From: Spongilla lacustris
Lineage: Eukaryota > Porifera > Demospongiae > Spongillida > Spongillidae
Direction of reading: 5' to 3'
DNA: 64,000 bases
Assembly (NCBI GenBank): GCA_949361645.1
Contig: OX442417.1
Span: 9,168,912 to 9,232,911 of the forward strand
Shown here in pieces: positions 44,201 to 54,481 of this stretch. The number at the start of each line of letters is the position of its first letter. The first letter of the stretch is position 1. Position numbers and translations under genes: made by a program. Under the pieces are notes generated by a model. The model saw only the letters and a program-made list of their open reading frames with translations. It did not search any database and was not told the DNA's origin.

Positions 44201-44674
44201 TTACTTATCCAAATAAAATGAAATGGTAAATTCAAATTCACCTTTTATTAATTTTAACATTGCTTAAACAACAAAAGCATTTGTTCTTAAACTATGTAAT
44301 GACAGCACAAGCAATGCATGCAAGTTTGAATTTCCGGGATGAGAATACAATTGATAAAAGTAATATGCATGAATATTGCACTGATTATTATTATTAACCT
44401 TGCCAATGTTTTCAAGCTGTTGCCTGCACTGAGGTGACAAGTCCAAATTACAGCGATCCATGATAAGTACCTAGTACACAACCTGTATATTGAAACATGG
44501 AATAAAAAGCTTTCACAACATAGTAATAAGTGTACTTTTATAGGCTGCATGCTGTGTAAGTGCATTCAGTGAGCAAAAATACTAGTGCCTATCCAATTCT
44601 AAATGTACTCTATGTAGAATTTGAAACAGTGTGAATATAATTTGCAAAACACCAGAATATGATTTGATTTGGAC
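44201..44674. other. No gene recognised
   Basis: AT-rich spacer between the microsatellite and the TTAA-flanked element. Confidence 0.4.
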
Positions 44675-45033
44675 TTAAGCCGATCATATGCTACATTTTA
44701 AATTAACTAATTGACTTCTGTTTAAATAGCATTTTTAAGTCGATTATCTATGTGCTGACATGACCAGTGGCAAATTCATTCACCTGTCCCCTCCCCCCAA
44801 TATTTTTTGCACGCCATATAGCTGCTAATACCTAATGTTTAAAAAGCATATGCACATATTTATGATACACAGCGATGTTATTCATTGCCGATAAGCTCAT
44901 ATTAAATTATATGCTATGGCAGAAGGGATTGAATGTGATGGAGTGTTACAATGACGAAGAATCATGAAGTATCTCCTAAACATATAAAAACAATAATATT
45001 TACTTCAAAACATTTAGAAAAATATTCTTTTAA

Positions 45034-45586
45034 CGATAGGTCAACCACTACATGTAGGCGTGTTAACCTACATGTAGGCGTTACAAATCACGTTATTCCA
45101 AACAATGAACAAATAGCCAAGGCTTGAAATATGCATAATCAGTACAGCAAAGAGGGCTACTTGCAAGGTGGTGTCAGAAAACAACGCCAGCTACTACGTA
45201 CGCTCTGGTTCGGACACGCCCCTCTTTTACTGAAGTTGTTCTAATTTTCTCAAAACTTTGCTATAAGCTTTTTCATTGTTTAGACAGCTATTTATTGACC
45301 TCTTGTCACCAAACATACGCAATTTACAACTTTTATGCCATCCGCCATCAAGATCGTAGGCAATTTTTATACGCTCATCCATCTCGATCGAATATCTACA
45401 GAGCCGATGGTTTAAGAGTCTCCGAATCGATTTAAAAATGAAGCCCAATGGTTTAGTGGTACATTATTAGAGCTGAAAGTTTTATGTGCCATTCAATCCG
45501 AGGACCAGCAGAGGTCGCAATATAATGCTACATGTAGGTTAAAACCACGTTTTTCGCCTACATGTAGGCGTGCGGTCAATCTATCA
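45034..45586. mobile_element. Nested TTAA-flanked element (553 bases)
   Basis: Ends CGATAGGTCAACCAC and, from the right, TGATAGATTGACCGC, flanked by TTAA at 45030-45033 and 45587-45590. Both sides carry CTACATGTAGGCG palindromes and related TTAACCTACATGTAG boxes inside the ends. It has a minus-strand frame of 73 codons (45227-45448) with no recognised family. Confidence 0.55.
45437..45515 (+). other. tRNA-like promoter boxes (possible SINE head)
   Basis: TGGTTTAGTGGTA resembles a pol III A box and ATTCAATCC, 30-odd bases on, a B box. The spacing fits a tRNA, but acceptor and anticodon stems do not fold cleanly, so this is at best a decayed tRNA-derived sequence. Confidence 0.2.
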
Positions 45587-46187
45587 TTAAGGGATGCAAA
45601 TATAGAAGAAAAAAAATTTATGAGTGACAAAGGCAGGTGATACTGGTTTCATTCATTGCAAGTTAAAAGGATATTTTTCTAAATGTCTAGAAGTTCAATG
45701 ACAAACATTCTAACACCATACATCACTAGATTTGGCGGGCTCAGGTGGATTAAGGCATGTGTAAGACAGCAATAATAGAATTAAATTCTTATAAATGATT
45801 TGATTGTTTACTATTTCCCACATGTAGCTGTATTAAAGTATTTTTAAAAGAAACAATAGGCAATTGATTGTAGTTTTCTAACCACTGGGTTAATGGGTTG
45901 CATAAGAGGGTCTGTAAGTCGATGATCTAAAAACGCTGCGTATTTTGTAAGGTTAGAAAAGGTCACAAAGAAGAGAAGAAACTTGTGTGATTATCTGCGC
46001 GGTTAGCTTTATAGCTTGATTTAGCAAGCCAACTGGTTACACCCAGCGACATATTTGAGTGACTCTTGTGTTCCCTGGCTGCCCCCAAAATTTGAACTTA
46101 GCCTCGCTTGTAAATAATGAAATATCATTGCCTAATTTTATGATCCATTTTTATTAGACGCATTCATGTAGCATATAATCGGCTTAA

Positions 46188-46602
46188 CCTTTGATTGTGA
46201 AGCAATTGTCACAGAATATAAATTTTTTTTTACATTATTAAAATCATAATGTTAAAAAGTATGAGGAGATTTGGATGATGCCCAAAGGGTGCTTTAAATA
46301 CCCAAGCATTTAGTTTTGGCCTACATGAAAAGAAAAAACCCACCAAAAATGGTTATAAGTATACATAATAATAATGATTATTATTATTATATAATTTATA
46401 CATATATATAATAAATACATTTGAACCTAGTACATTAACTTCGATTCTGTATATGCAAAGTATAAGCAAATAGCCATTCCTTACAATAAAACGTTTTGTG
46501 ACTAAGGTAAACTGCCAAATTAGAACGCGGTTTATTAAAATCCGTTCTTATCTTTAAAACTAAAAGGTATCACTTGGGACGAATCTATAAGTACATTCCT
46601 TA
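46188..46602. other. AT-rich spacer, no gene
   Basis: Low-complexity AT and ATT repeats (around 46365-46415) between the TTAA element and the target site of Gypsy-2. Confidence 0.5.
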
Positions 46603-46724
46603 TGTAATGCAACTAATGGTCAACACCTCAAGTGGACCCGTAGGGCTAGTTCTACACTATTTTATAGATGTATAGAGTGCATGTCTGTCTGTACACGTGT
46701 TCTCCATCAGTTTGCCGTATTACA
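46603..46724 (+). repeat. 5' LTR of Gypsy-2
   Basis: About 122 bases, TGTAATGC...TTACA. It shares GTACACGTGTTCTCCATCAG with the 3' copy but lacks two internal segments present there. Confidence 0.85.
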
Positions 46725-46725
46725 T

Positions 46726-46743
46726 TGGCGTAGTCGGCAGGAT
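46726..46743 (+). promoter_or_regulatory. Primer binding site, tRNA-Ser type
   Basis: TGGCGTAGTCGGCAGGAT fully matches the complement of the 3' end of eukaryotic tRNA-Ser as I remember it. It begins one base after the LTR, and its last two bases are the AT of the gag ATG (46742). Confidence 0.75.
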
Positions 46744-47513
46744 GGCCGCTCGACCATTAGTCATGCCAGAGATTTATAACGGCAACAGTTCATGAGATCA
46801 GTGGATTTATCATTTTGAAAACGTTGCTGTCGTAAATGACTGGGATGAAGATGCTAGGTTGCGGTGGCTCAAAGTTTGCTTAGCTGGTTGCACCCAAACT
46901 GCCCTTCAACGACTCCAAGATGCAGACTACAAGAATGAAGAAGGCATTGCAGGAGAGATTTGAGCCGTCGTGCAGGAAGGAGTGCTATCAAGCTCAATTT
47001 CAGACCAGGAAAAAGAAGAAGGAAGAGGGCTGGGCGGATTTTGCAGACAGTCTGAGAATGTTGGTGGACAAAGCGTATCCAGATTTGGAGGCAAAAGAAC
47101 AATTGGCACTGAACCATTTTGTCTCGCACATCGAAAACAGCCAGGTGGCGTTCAGCGTCAGGCAAAAGTGTCCAAAATCAGTGGATGAAGCTGTGAGCGC
47201 AACATTGGAAATGGAGACATACATGACGCGATGACTATTAGCAGCGTAGTGGAGGTGGAAGACATTACTACAGATCCTCTAGCTGTAAATGGCGTGACGA
47301 GTTCAATGGCCGACTTGATGAAGCAGTGCATTGATAGGCTGGAGAAACTCGAAATGAAGGTTAGCCAGCCACGACCATGGGCAGACGACGGAAGAGTGAA
47401 CCAGCTGCAGACGGGTGGGACGCCCTCGAAGATGCTGGAACTGCGGTCAAGCAGGGCACATTGCCCGTTTCTGTCAAGCTCCACGGCGCCAGGGAAATGA
47501 GAGACCCTCGGCG
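46742..47513 (+). pseudogene. Gypsy-2 gag remnant
   Basis: Starts MAARPLVMPEIYNG at the primer binding site and has an early TGA. After a shift it continues ALQERFEPSCRKECYQAQFQ and LALNHFVSHIENSQVAF, closely similar to Gypsy-1 capsid. Further on there is a helix (MADLMKQCIDRLEKLEMKV) and a zinc knuckle [14 protein letters not shown] readable at about 47433-47475. At least three frame changes. Confidence 0.8.
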
Positions 47514-47639
47514 GAATAACGGTTTACCAGCGGATATTTAATGACGCTTTTGCACGTAACCACGGAATTAAATTTCTGAGTTAATGTATTTTTAGGTATC
47601 ATGTGACCAGGGCGTGACAACTTTTGAACCGAGTGAGTT

Positions 47640-48283
47640 TTGAATGTAGAAGTTTTCAAAATCGGTCTCATCAGTGGATACGCTACACGCCAATGCCAAC
47701 TGATCGTTTGTACGATGTAGAAAAGGCAACTAGCGCTTGGATCGATATATTTGTTACAGACGCTGTGGTTGGCATGGACGCTGTCAAGCGGAGAGATGAA
47801 AACTGTTGTCATTTTATTACAAAGTAAGTACTTGGGAGTAGGAATAAGTGTTAGACACTCTTTATCGTCTACGCGGATTCTGAAGAAGAGTGTTTATTGC
47901 AACACTGCTATTGTGGGATTCAAATTTGATAATTCTTATTAGAACCACCGAATGATTTGGGAACATACGGCGCAGCTGAACACCGAGTCACTATGAAAAT
48001 TGTCAGCAAAGTATATCCAGTCGATAAGCTACGTGCCAATGCAAACCGATCTTTTTTACGATGTAGAAAAGTCATAAAATGCGATGAAGATAGTCCAAAC
48101 GGACGCGCTCGTTGACGTCGAAGCTATACAGAGGTAAGATTGAAACTCTTTGTTGTTTTATGATAAAGTGAGTACTTAGGAGTTGGAAGAAGTGTTAGAT
48201 AATCATGGTTGCCCACGCGGATTGTGCAGAAGAGTGTTTTTTGGGACGCTGTCATGGGGTATTGAAATTGATAATTCTATTCT
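47640..48283. repeat. ~345-base tandem duplication, diverged
   Basis: TACGATGTAGAAAAG occurs at 47711 and 48057, AGTACTTGGGAGT/AGTACTTAGGAGT at 47828 and 48171, and TTGATAATTCT near 47926 and 48269. Two imperfect copies lie between gag and the minisatellite. Origin not recognised. Confidence 0.6.
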
Positions 48284-49806
48284 GTATGCCTTGTGTGGGC
48301 ACAGTGCTTGTGCCTTGTGTGTGCACAGTGCTTGTGCCTTGTGTGTGCACAGTGCTTGTGCCTTGTGTGTGCACACTGCTTGTACCTTGTGTGCACAGTG
48401 CTTGTACCTTGTGTGTGCACAGTGCTTGTGCCTTGTGTGTGCAGTGCTTGTACCTTGCGTGTGCAGTGCTTGTACCTTGTGTGCAGTGCTTGTACCTTGT
48501 GTGTGCTCAGTGCGTGTACCTTGTGTGTGCACAGTGCTTGTGCCTTGTGTGTGCACAGTGCTTGTGCCTTGTGTGTGCAAACTGATTGTACCTTGTGTGT
48601 GCACACTGCTTGTGCCTTGTGTGTGCACACTGCTTGTGCCTTGTGTGTGCACACTGCTTGTACCTTGTGTGTGCAGTGCTTGTAACTTGTGTGTGCACAC
48701 TGCTTGTACCTTGTGTGCACAGTGCTTGTACCTTGTGTGTGCACACTGCTTGTACCTTGTGTGTACACAGTGCTTGTACCTTGTGTGTACACAGTGCTTG
48801 TATCTTGTGTGTGCACAGTGCTTGTACCTTGTGTGTACACACTGCTTGTACCTTGTGTGTACACACTGCTTGTACCTTGTGTGTACACACTGCTTGTACC
48901 TTTTGTGTACACACTGCTTGTACTTTGTGTGTGCACAGTGCTTGTACCTTGTGTGCACAGTGCTTGTACCTTGTGTGTGTACAGTGCTTGTACCTTGAGT
49001 GTGCACAGTGCTTGTACCTTGTGTGTGCACAGTGCTTGTACCTTGTGTGTGCACAGTGCTTGTTCCTTAAGTGTGCACAGTGCTTGTACCTTGAGTGTGC
49101 ACAGTGCTTGTACCTTTGTGTGCACACTGCTTGTACCTTGTGTGTGCACACTGCTTGTACCTTGTGTGCACAGTGCTTGTACCTTGTGTGTGCACACTGC
49201 TTGTACCTTGTGTGTACACAGTGCTTGTACCTTGTGTGTACACAGTGCTTGTACCTTGTGTGTGCACAGTGCTTGTACCTTGTGTGTACACACTGCTTGT
49301 ACCTTGTGTGTACACACTGTTTGTACCTTGTGTGTACACACTGCTTGTACCTTGTGTGTACACACTGCTTGTACCTTTTGTGTACACACTGCTTGTACCT
49401 TGTGGGTGCACACTGCTTGTACCTTGTGGGTGCACAGTGCTTGTACCTTGTGCGCACAGTGCTTGTACCTTGTGTGTGTACAGTGCTTGTACCTTGAGTG
49501 TGCACAGTGCTTGTACCTTGTGTGTGCACAGTGCTTGTACCTTGTGTGTGCACAGTGCTTGTACCTTAAGTGTGCACAGTGCTTGTACCTTGTGTGTGCA
49601 CAGTGCTTGTACCTTAAGTGTGCACAGTGCTTGTACCTTGAGTGTGCACAGTGCTTGTACCTTGAGTGTGCACAGTGCTTGTACCTTTGTGTGCACACTG
49701 CTTGTACCTTGTGTGTGCACATTGCTTGTACTTGTGTGTACACAGTGCTTGTACCTTGTGTGCACACTGCTTGTACCTTGTGTGTGCACAGTGCTTGTGC
49801 CTTGTG
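48284..49806. repeat. 24-base minisatellite, about 63 copies
   Basis: The unit is CTTGTACCTTGTGTGTGCAC followed by AGTG or ACTG (24 bases), with 20- and 22-base short variants and TGTACAC variants. Because 24 is a multiple of three and the unit lacks stops, long open frames occur in several frames on both strands (up to about 496 codons). None is likely to be a gene. Strings of variants recur in the same order (48760-49130 against 49200-49690), showing block duplication. Confidence 0.95.
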
Positions 49807-50443
49807 TTTCTGACATGTGAACTAAGCCCATCAAGATGTTGAAACCAAAGTAGGCCTTTATACTTCTGCAAGTGTACGTTTGTCCCATTTCTTGTACTTT
49901 GCAGGGTCCATGTGCTTTGATGCATAGATATTGGTCTCATCAACGATCATCTCCATCAGGTCATCAGGGAACAGGTGGCCGAAGACTTCAGCTCGATGTG
50001 TTGTCTAGTCGATGTGGAGTGTGGGACCACTCTGATCAGCAAATGCCCTGATCACCAATGGTGCTAGTGATGCAGTCCAATTTGGTTCTACACCTGTAAA
50101 ATGCATGGTCAGTGCACAAGTGAGGGTTGTTTCTTGCTTGAACATACTGTTTTCTGGTTCCTCCTCAACCAGGCCCGCCCTACAGTTCTTCAATGGTGGC
50201 ATCTGCTACATATTTTTGATATTGTTATGACTGTGGTTGCCACAAATAAATTCATACTTACATGTAGACACATGTGCAGCTTCATCGTGTAGTTCTTCTC
50301 CTGTGCCATCATCGTCCACTTCCATCACCATGTCGGGGAACTCATTGTCACTACCTTCTTGTATGGGCTCATCGAAATCGTCCGCCGTGTCAAGCATTTT
50401 CAACACATCATCTAACCGCAAGCGCTTCCGTCTCCATACCTGA
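49807..50443 (-). pseudogene. piggyBac-like transposase, N-terminal fragment
   Basis: The minus strand encodes RLRLDDVLKMLDTADDFDEP followed by an acidic stretch (EGSDNEFPD). A strong donor (ACAT|GTAAGTATG) and acceptor (ATATGTAG) define a 56-base intron at 50206-50261. Next come PNWTASLAPLVIRAF and SGPTLHID, then MEMIVDETNIYASKHM and IKAYFGFNILMGLVHMSE, the order typical of DDE_Tnp_1_7 (piggyBac/PGBD) proteins ahead of the first catalytic aspartate. The sequence then runs straight into the 24-base minisatellite, so the catalytic core is missing. A stop and frame changes confirm decay. Confidence 0.65.
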
Positions 50444-50724
50444 TTTTCGTTTATGTTACTACACTAATGAAGCTTTCTGTTACATCGAATAACGTACCCA
50501 CTGCTGCTATAGACTTTGTACGTACACAAAAACTGAGCACCTGGTAATACGCACAGTCCTCCCGCATGCAATTTTTCTTATAGCATGTAAATAATTTTTT
50601 TGTATACAAACCATGTTACATCACCTAAAAAAGTTTTCTAAGACACGCCACTTCAATGTCGAAACATGAACTAGGCGTCAAAGTTCATACGCTTCAGTAA
50701 ACAAATGTCGCGTCCGACCCATGT

Positions 50725-51009
50725 TTGAGTGCTGCTTGCAAGCGGCATTCGCCGTTCAGTGCTCAATCATTCCACCGCTTGTCCGCAGCATCCGCGGTTA
50801 AACCGATAAGCCAATCTGCCGAGGGACGAGTAGTGGCTTTGAACGATCGAACAAACATTGTTATTTCAACGGTGCCTCATGAATCGTTTTGCTTGAACGG
50901 TTTCATAAACGGGGTTAGGGTGCGCTTTCTGGTGGACACAGGTGCTAGCGTGTCATTACTTCACAGCGACGTTTGGCATCACATTTCTGCATCACATGTT
51001 GCATTACAA
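50725..51009 (+). pseudogene. Gypsy-2 protease region, 5' part
   Basis: Encodes an aspartic protease N-terminal half: VVALNDRTNIVISTVPHE, then VRFLVDTGASVSLLHSDVW with the catalytic DTG at 50935-50943. It is cut after the codons for HVALQ by the hAT-like insertion and continues at 53682. Confidence 0.8.
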
Positions 51010-53673
51010 GGCCGTAGATAAGGGCGGCACGTGCCCCCCCCCCCCCCCCCCCCCCCCCAAAATTTCTGTTACATTTTAAAATTATTACAGTGCAATCACG
51101 TGCTTGGCAATCGCAATGTCAATATTGAAGTATATTGTGCCGATACGGCCCGGGGTATCATCAAAGGAGGATTCTGATGTCCGACAAACTTCGGGTAGTA
51201 CAGGCTCAGCTGAGGTTATACTTCACGCAAGTGAATGTAGTAGCGAGCCTATAAGCGGGAGTAATGAAGTCGTAGGCCTATTGGAAGAATGCGGTCATGA
51301 TGAAGCAAATGCACCTGATTCACCATCCCCCACTACCAGTCCTGTGACCTGTACCAGAATTGTCCCATTAAAGCCCAATCAGCCCATTTCCTATGAGGCA
51401 GTTTGGTAGTAAGCGTCATAGCTTTTGTTACTCGTGGTATGAAAAGTACCGCTGGTTGCATTACATTGAAGAAGAAGATGCCGTCTTATGCTTCTATTGC
51501 GCTACTGCAGTTCAGTTAAAGATGCCAATGAGAGGATACATGGATGCAGTATTTAGTACTTCTGGATTCTTTAACTGGAAAAAAGCATTAGTTAAATTCA
51601 GCAAGCACGATCAATCAGCATGCCATTGCAATGCTATTAGCATGGTTGCAGCAGCTTCGACAGAGACAATGAATGTGGGTACACAACTAAGTGCTGAATA
51701 TACTGAACAGAAAGCTTTTAACAGAAAATGTCTTCTTGCAATTATGTCAAACATTCGCTTCTTAGCACGGCAAGGTTTGGCTTTACGTGGAGCGCATTAT
51801 GATGCTGATATAGCATTGGCGGGGAAAGAGAAAGTAATTTTATGCAATTGCTGCTTCTACAAAAAAACGAGATACCCAACTTAGATGCATGGTTGCAGAA
51901 GTCTCGTGATCGATTCACATGTCCAGAAATTCAAAATGAGTTTCTGCAGATTATGCACATTCTGTCCTTAGGAACATAGCTGCACAGCTCTCAGGCAGAT
52001 ACTATTCTATTATGGTTGACGAGACTACAGATGTGTCCAACAATGAACAACTGGTATTTTGTGTTTGGTATGTTGACAATAAGCTTATCAGTCATGAGGA
52101 ATTCATTGGCCTGCATTCCATGGATTGTATCTCAGCTGAACATATCACCCGAACTATTGAGGATATATTGCTGTGGCTTTCTCTACCTTTGCAGAATTGT
52201 CGTGGGCAGTTTTTTGACGGGGCAAGTTCAATGGCAGGGTGTAGAAATGGAGTATCAACTAAACTACTAGCAAAGGAAAGGCGAGCTTTATATACACATT
52301 GCTATGGTCATTCCTTGAACTTAGCAGTACAGGATGCAGTGAAAGCAAATCCAATTATTCATGATGCTTTGGATATGATTGAGGAAATGTCAAAACTAAT
52401 CAAAAAATCGCCTCGTAGGCAAGTAATTTTTCAGAAAGTGAAAAACGATATCGCTCTTGACTCTCCTGGGATAAGGCTGCTGTGTCCAACTCGCTGGACT
52501 GTAAAAGCAGAAGCTTTTACCTCAATTTCTGAGAACTATGAAGCCTTAATGGAGACATGGGCTGAAGCCAAACAGATCAACAACGACAGTGAAATGCGTG
52601 CTAGAATTGGTGGAGTGGCTAAGCAAATGGAGTCATTTGACTTTTTCTTCGGACTAGAGCTTGGAAGAATTGTGTTCAGCATGTCAGACAACTTATCAAA
52701 GGCACTTCAAGGCTCCTCTATATCCGCTAGCGAGGGTCAAAGCCTGATGAAGATGACATAGTGGCTTTTCAAGCAATAAGGTCAGAGGATTCCTTTCATG
52801 TGTTTTGGAAAACAATTGAAAGAAAACATCAGCTTTGCAAGGCCGTTCTGATAGCAGACCCCTCTCTACCTCGACAGAGGAAGGTACCAAAACATTTAGA
52901 GATAGGATCATCAGCTCCTGAGTTTGCAAACATTGTGGAAGATGTTTATAGAAAGACTTATTCATTGATTTTGTTGTGCAATCAATCAAAGATAGGTTCG
53001 ATCAGAATGGTTATAAAATGTTATCGAAACTGGAAGAGCTGCTGTGTGATTCGGAATGCAAGTTGGAGGATTATAGTGATGTAATGCAGCTATATGGTGA
53101 TGATTTTTAATCAGCAGCGCATGGCAAGCCAGCTGCTTATCCTGCATGCAAATCTTCCTCATGAGATTAAAAGCCTCGTAGACGGGATGAAATTAAAAGG
53201 CATCATTGCCTTTCTTCAGTCCCTCAGTCTTATCGAGAGTGAGCTATACACTGAAGTTATTAAGCTTGCCAAACTTATTATTGTCATGCCTGCCACCAAC
53301 GCAGTCAGTGAAAGAACCTTCAGTGCACTGCGATGATTAAAGACCTGGCTACAAAGTACAATGCACCAATCAAGGTTAAACTGGTGCATGCTACTGCATG
53401 TTCACAAAGATGAAACAGACAAGCTTGACCTTGCAACCATTGGCAATGAATTTGCAAGCCGCAATTCCAGTCGCCAAGAAGTGTTTGGTATTTTTCCTTA
53501 ATGAGTGTATATGATAACGCGCGCATGCATGCAAAATATGGTTCAAATCAAATTATGAAGAATTGTGCCTACATGTAGGCTTATACGTACAGGGCATACC
53601 TATAAAATTTAGACCACATTGACATTCAGACCTATTGTGCCCCCCCAAACTATAAAAATTATCTACGGCCCTG
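51010..53673 (+). mobile_element. hAT-like DNA transposon nested in Gypsy-2
   Basis: Flanked by a perfect 8-base duplication CATTACAA (51002-51009; 53674-53681), the hAT hallmark. The right end reads CAGGGCCGTAGATAA from outside. The left end begins GGCCGTAGATAA and appears to have lost its first three bases (CAG). A C25 tract lies at 51034-51058, near the left end. It encodes a broken transposase. The protease reading of the host element is continuous across the empty site. Confidence 0.88.
51393..53336 (+). pseudogene. hAT-like transposase (TTF zinc finger / DUF4371 type), broken
   Basis: The N-terminal block (to 51884) has a TTF-type zinc-finger pattern (WYEKYRWLHYIEEEDAVLC, then FYC). 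The middle block (52012-52761) has the RNase-H-like core: YYSIMVDETTDVSNNEQL, then GQFFDGASSMAGCRNG, YGHSLNLAVQDAV and LCPTRWT. The C-terminal block (to 53336) ends in the hAT dimerisation motif TNAVSERTFSALR. Homologous domesticated proteins are the ZMYM- and THAP0-like families. At least three frame changes break it, so this copy is not autonomous. Confidence 0.8.
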
Positions 53674-53681
53674 CATTACAA

Positions 53682-54480
53682 CCCTGGTCTGGACCTCGCC
53701 TAGTAGGAGTTGATGGATCGGAGTTACGTGTCTGCGGCTATGTAAAGCTGGCCCTAAAAATCGGAACTGCGTCTGTGTCAACCCCAGTTGTGGTTGTTGA
53801 TAACTTGATGGCAGAGGGTATGGATTTCTTGCGGCACCATCAGTGCAACATCAACATTCCTGACAGCAGTCTGACACTCTCACAACTGGGAATAACGGTC
53901 CCACTGCAGACGCCAACAACAAAAGCATATTCAGTCTCGCTCATCGACACCATCCATATTCCTCCGAGGTGTGAAGTGGAAGCAATGGCAACATCAGAGG
54001 CAATTGCCAATCAACATCGATTATGGCTTCTTGAAGGGCAATTATCAATTAAGTCACTAGTTGTTGCCAGAGCAGTCGTAGAGTCAACAGGACCCAGATT
54101 TCCCGTTCGTCTCCTGAATTTCAGTGACCTACCATGCACCTGCATGGAGGAACAAGAATTGGCATATTGCAGCAACTACATGAAAGCCAGGTGCATGTTA
54201 GTGCAGTCACACCTTCAAAAACCTCTTCAATTGATCCAGCACAGCCTGCATCTGTTTTTGGTGAAAAACTGAAGATTTTGAAGCAGTTATTGGATGCATC
54301 AGGATCAACTCTTCTTACTGAAGACCAGAAGGAAGCTTTCAAGTCACTAGTACTGCAGTATGCTGACATCTTTTTCTGTCGAGAAGATAATCTTGGTCGC
54401 ACATCTAAACTTTGTCACAGCATTGACACAGGATCAGCAGCACCTATTCGCCAACATGTCCACCGTATTCCTCCAGCTTA
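53682..54480 (+). pseudogene. Gypsy-2 protease remainder and RT linker
   Basis: Continues the protease (GPRLVGVDGSELRVCGYVKL, VVVDNLMAEGMDFL) and the linker to RT (IDTIHIPPRCEVEAMA; later ADIFFCREDNLGRT and CHSIDTGSAAPIRQ). A frame change near 54140 and a stop at 54479-54481 interrupt it. Confidence 0.75.
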
Positions 54481-54481
54481 G

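Larger units (their letters stand above)
44679..46183. mobile_element. TTAA-flanked non-autonomous element (1.5 kb)
   Basis: Terminal inverted repeats GCCGATCATATGCTACAT (left) and its reverse complement with one difference (right), each next to TTAA (44675-44678; 46184-46187). TTAA duplications are typical of piggyBac and Kolobok elements. No transposase; it contains a second TTAA-flanked element. Confidence 0.65.

Noticed and set aside
48277..49767. Minus-strand open frame of 496 codons and overlapping plus-strand frames up to 374 codons
   Set aside because: All are translations of the 24-base minisatellite, which lacks stops in several frames; no independent coding evidence.
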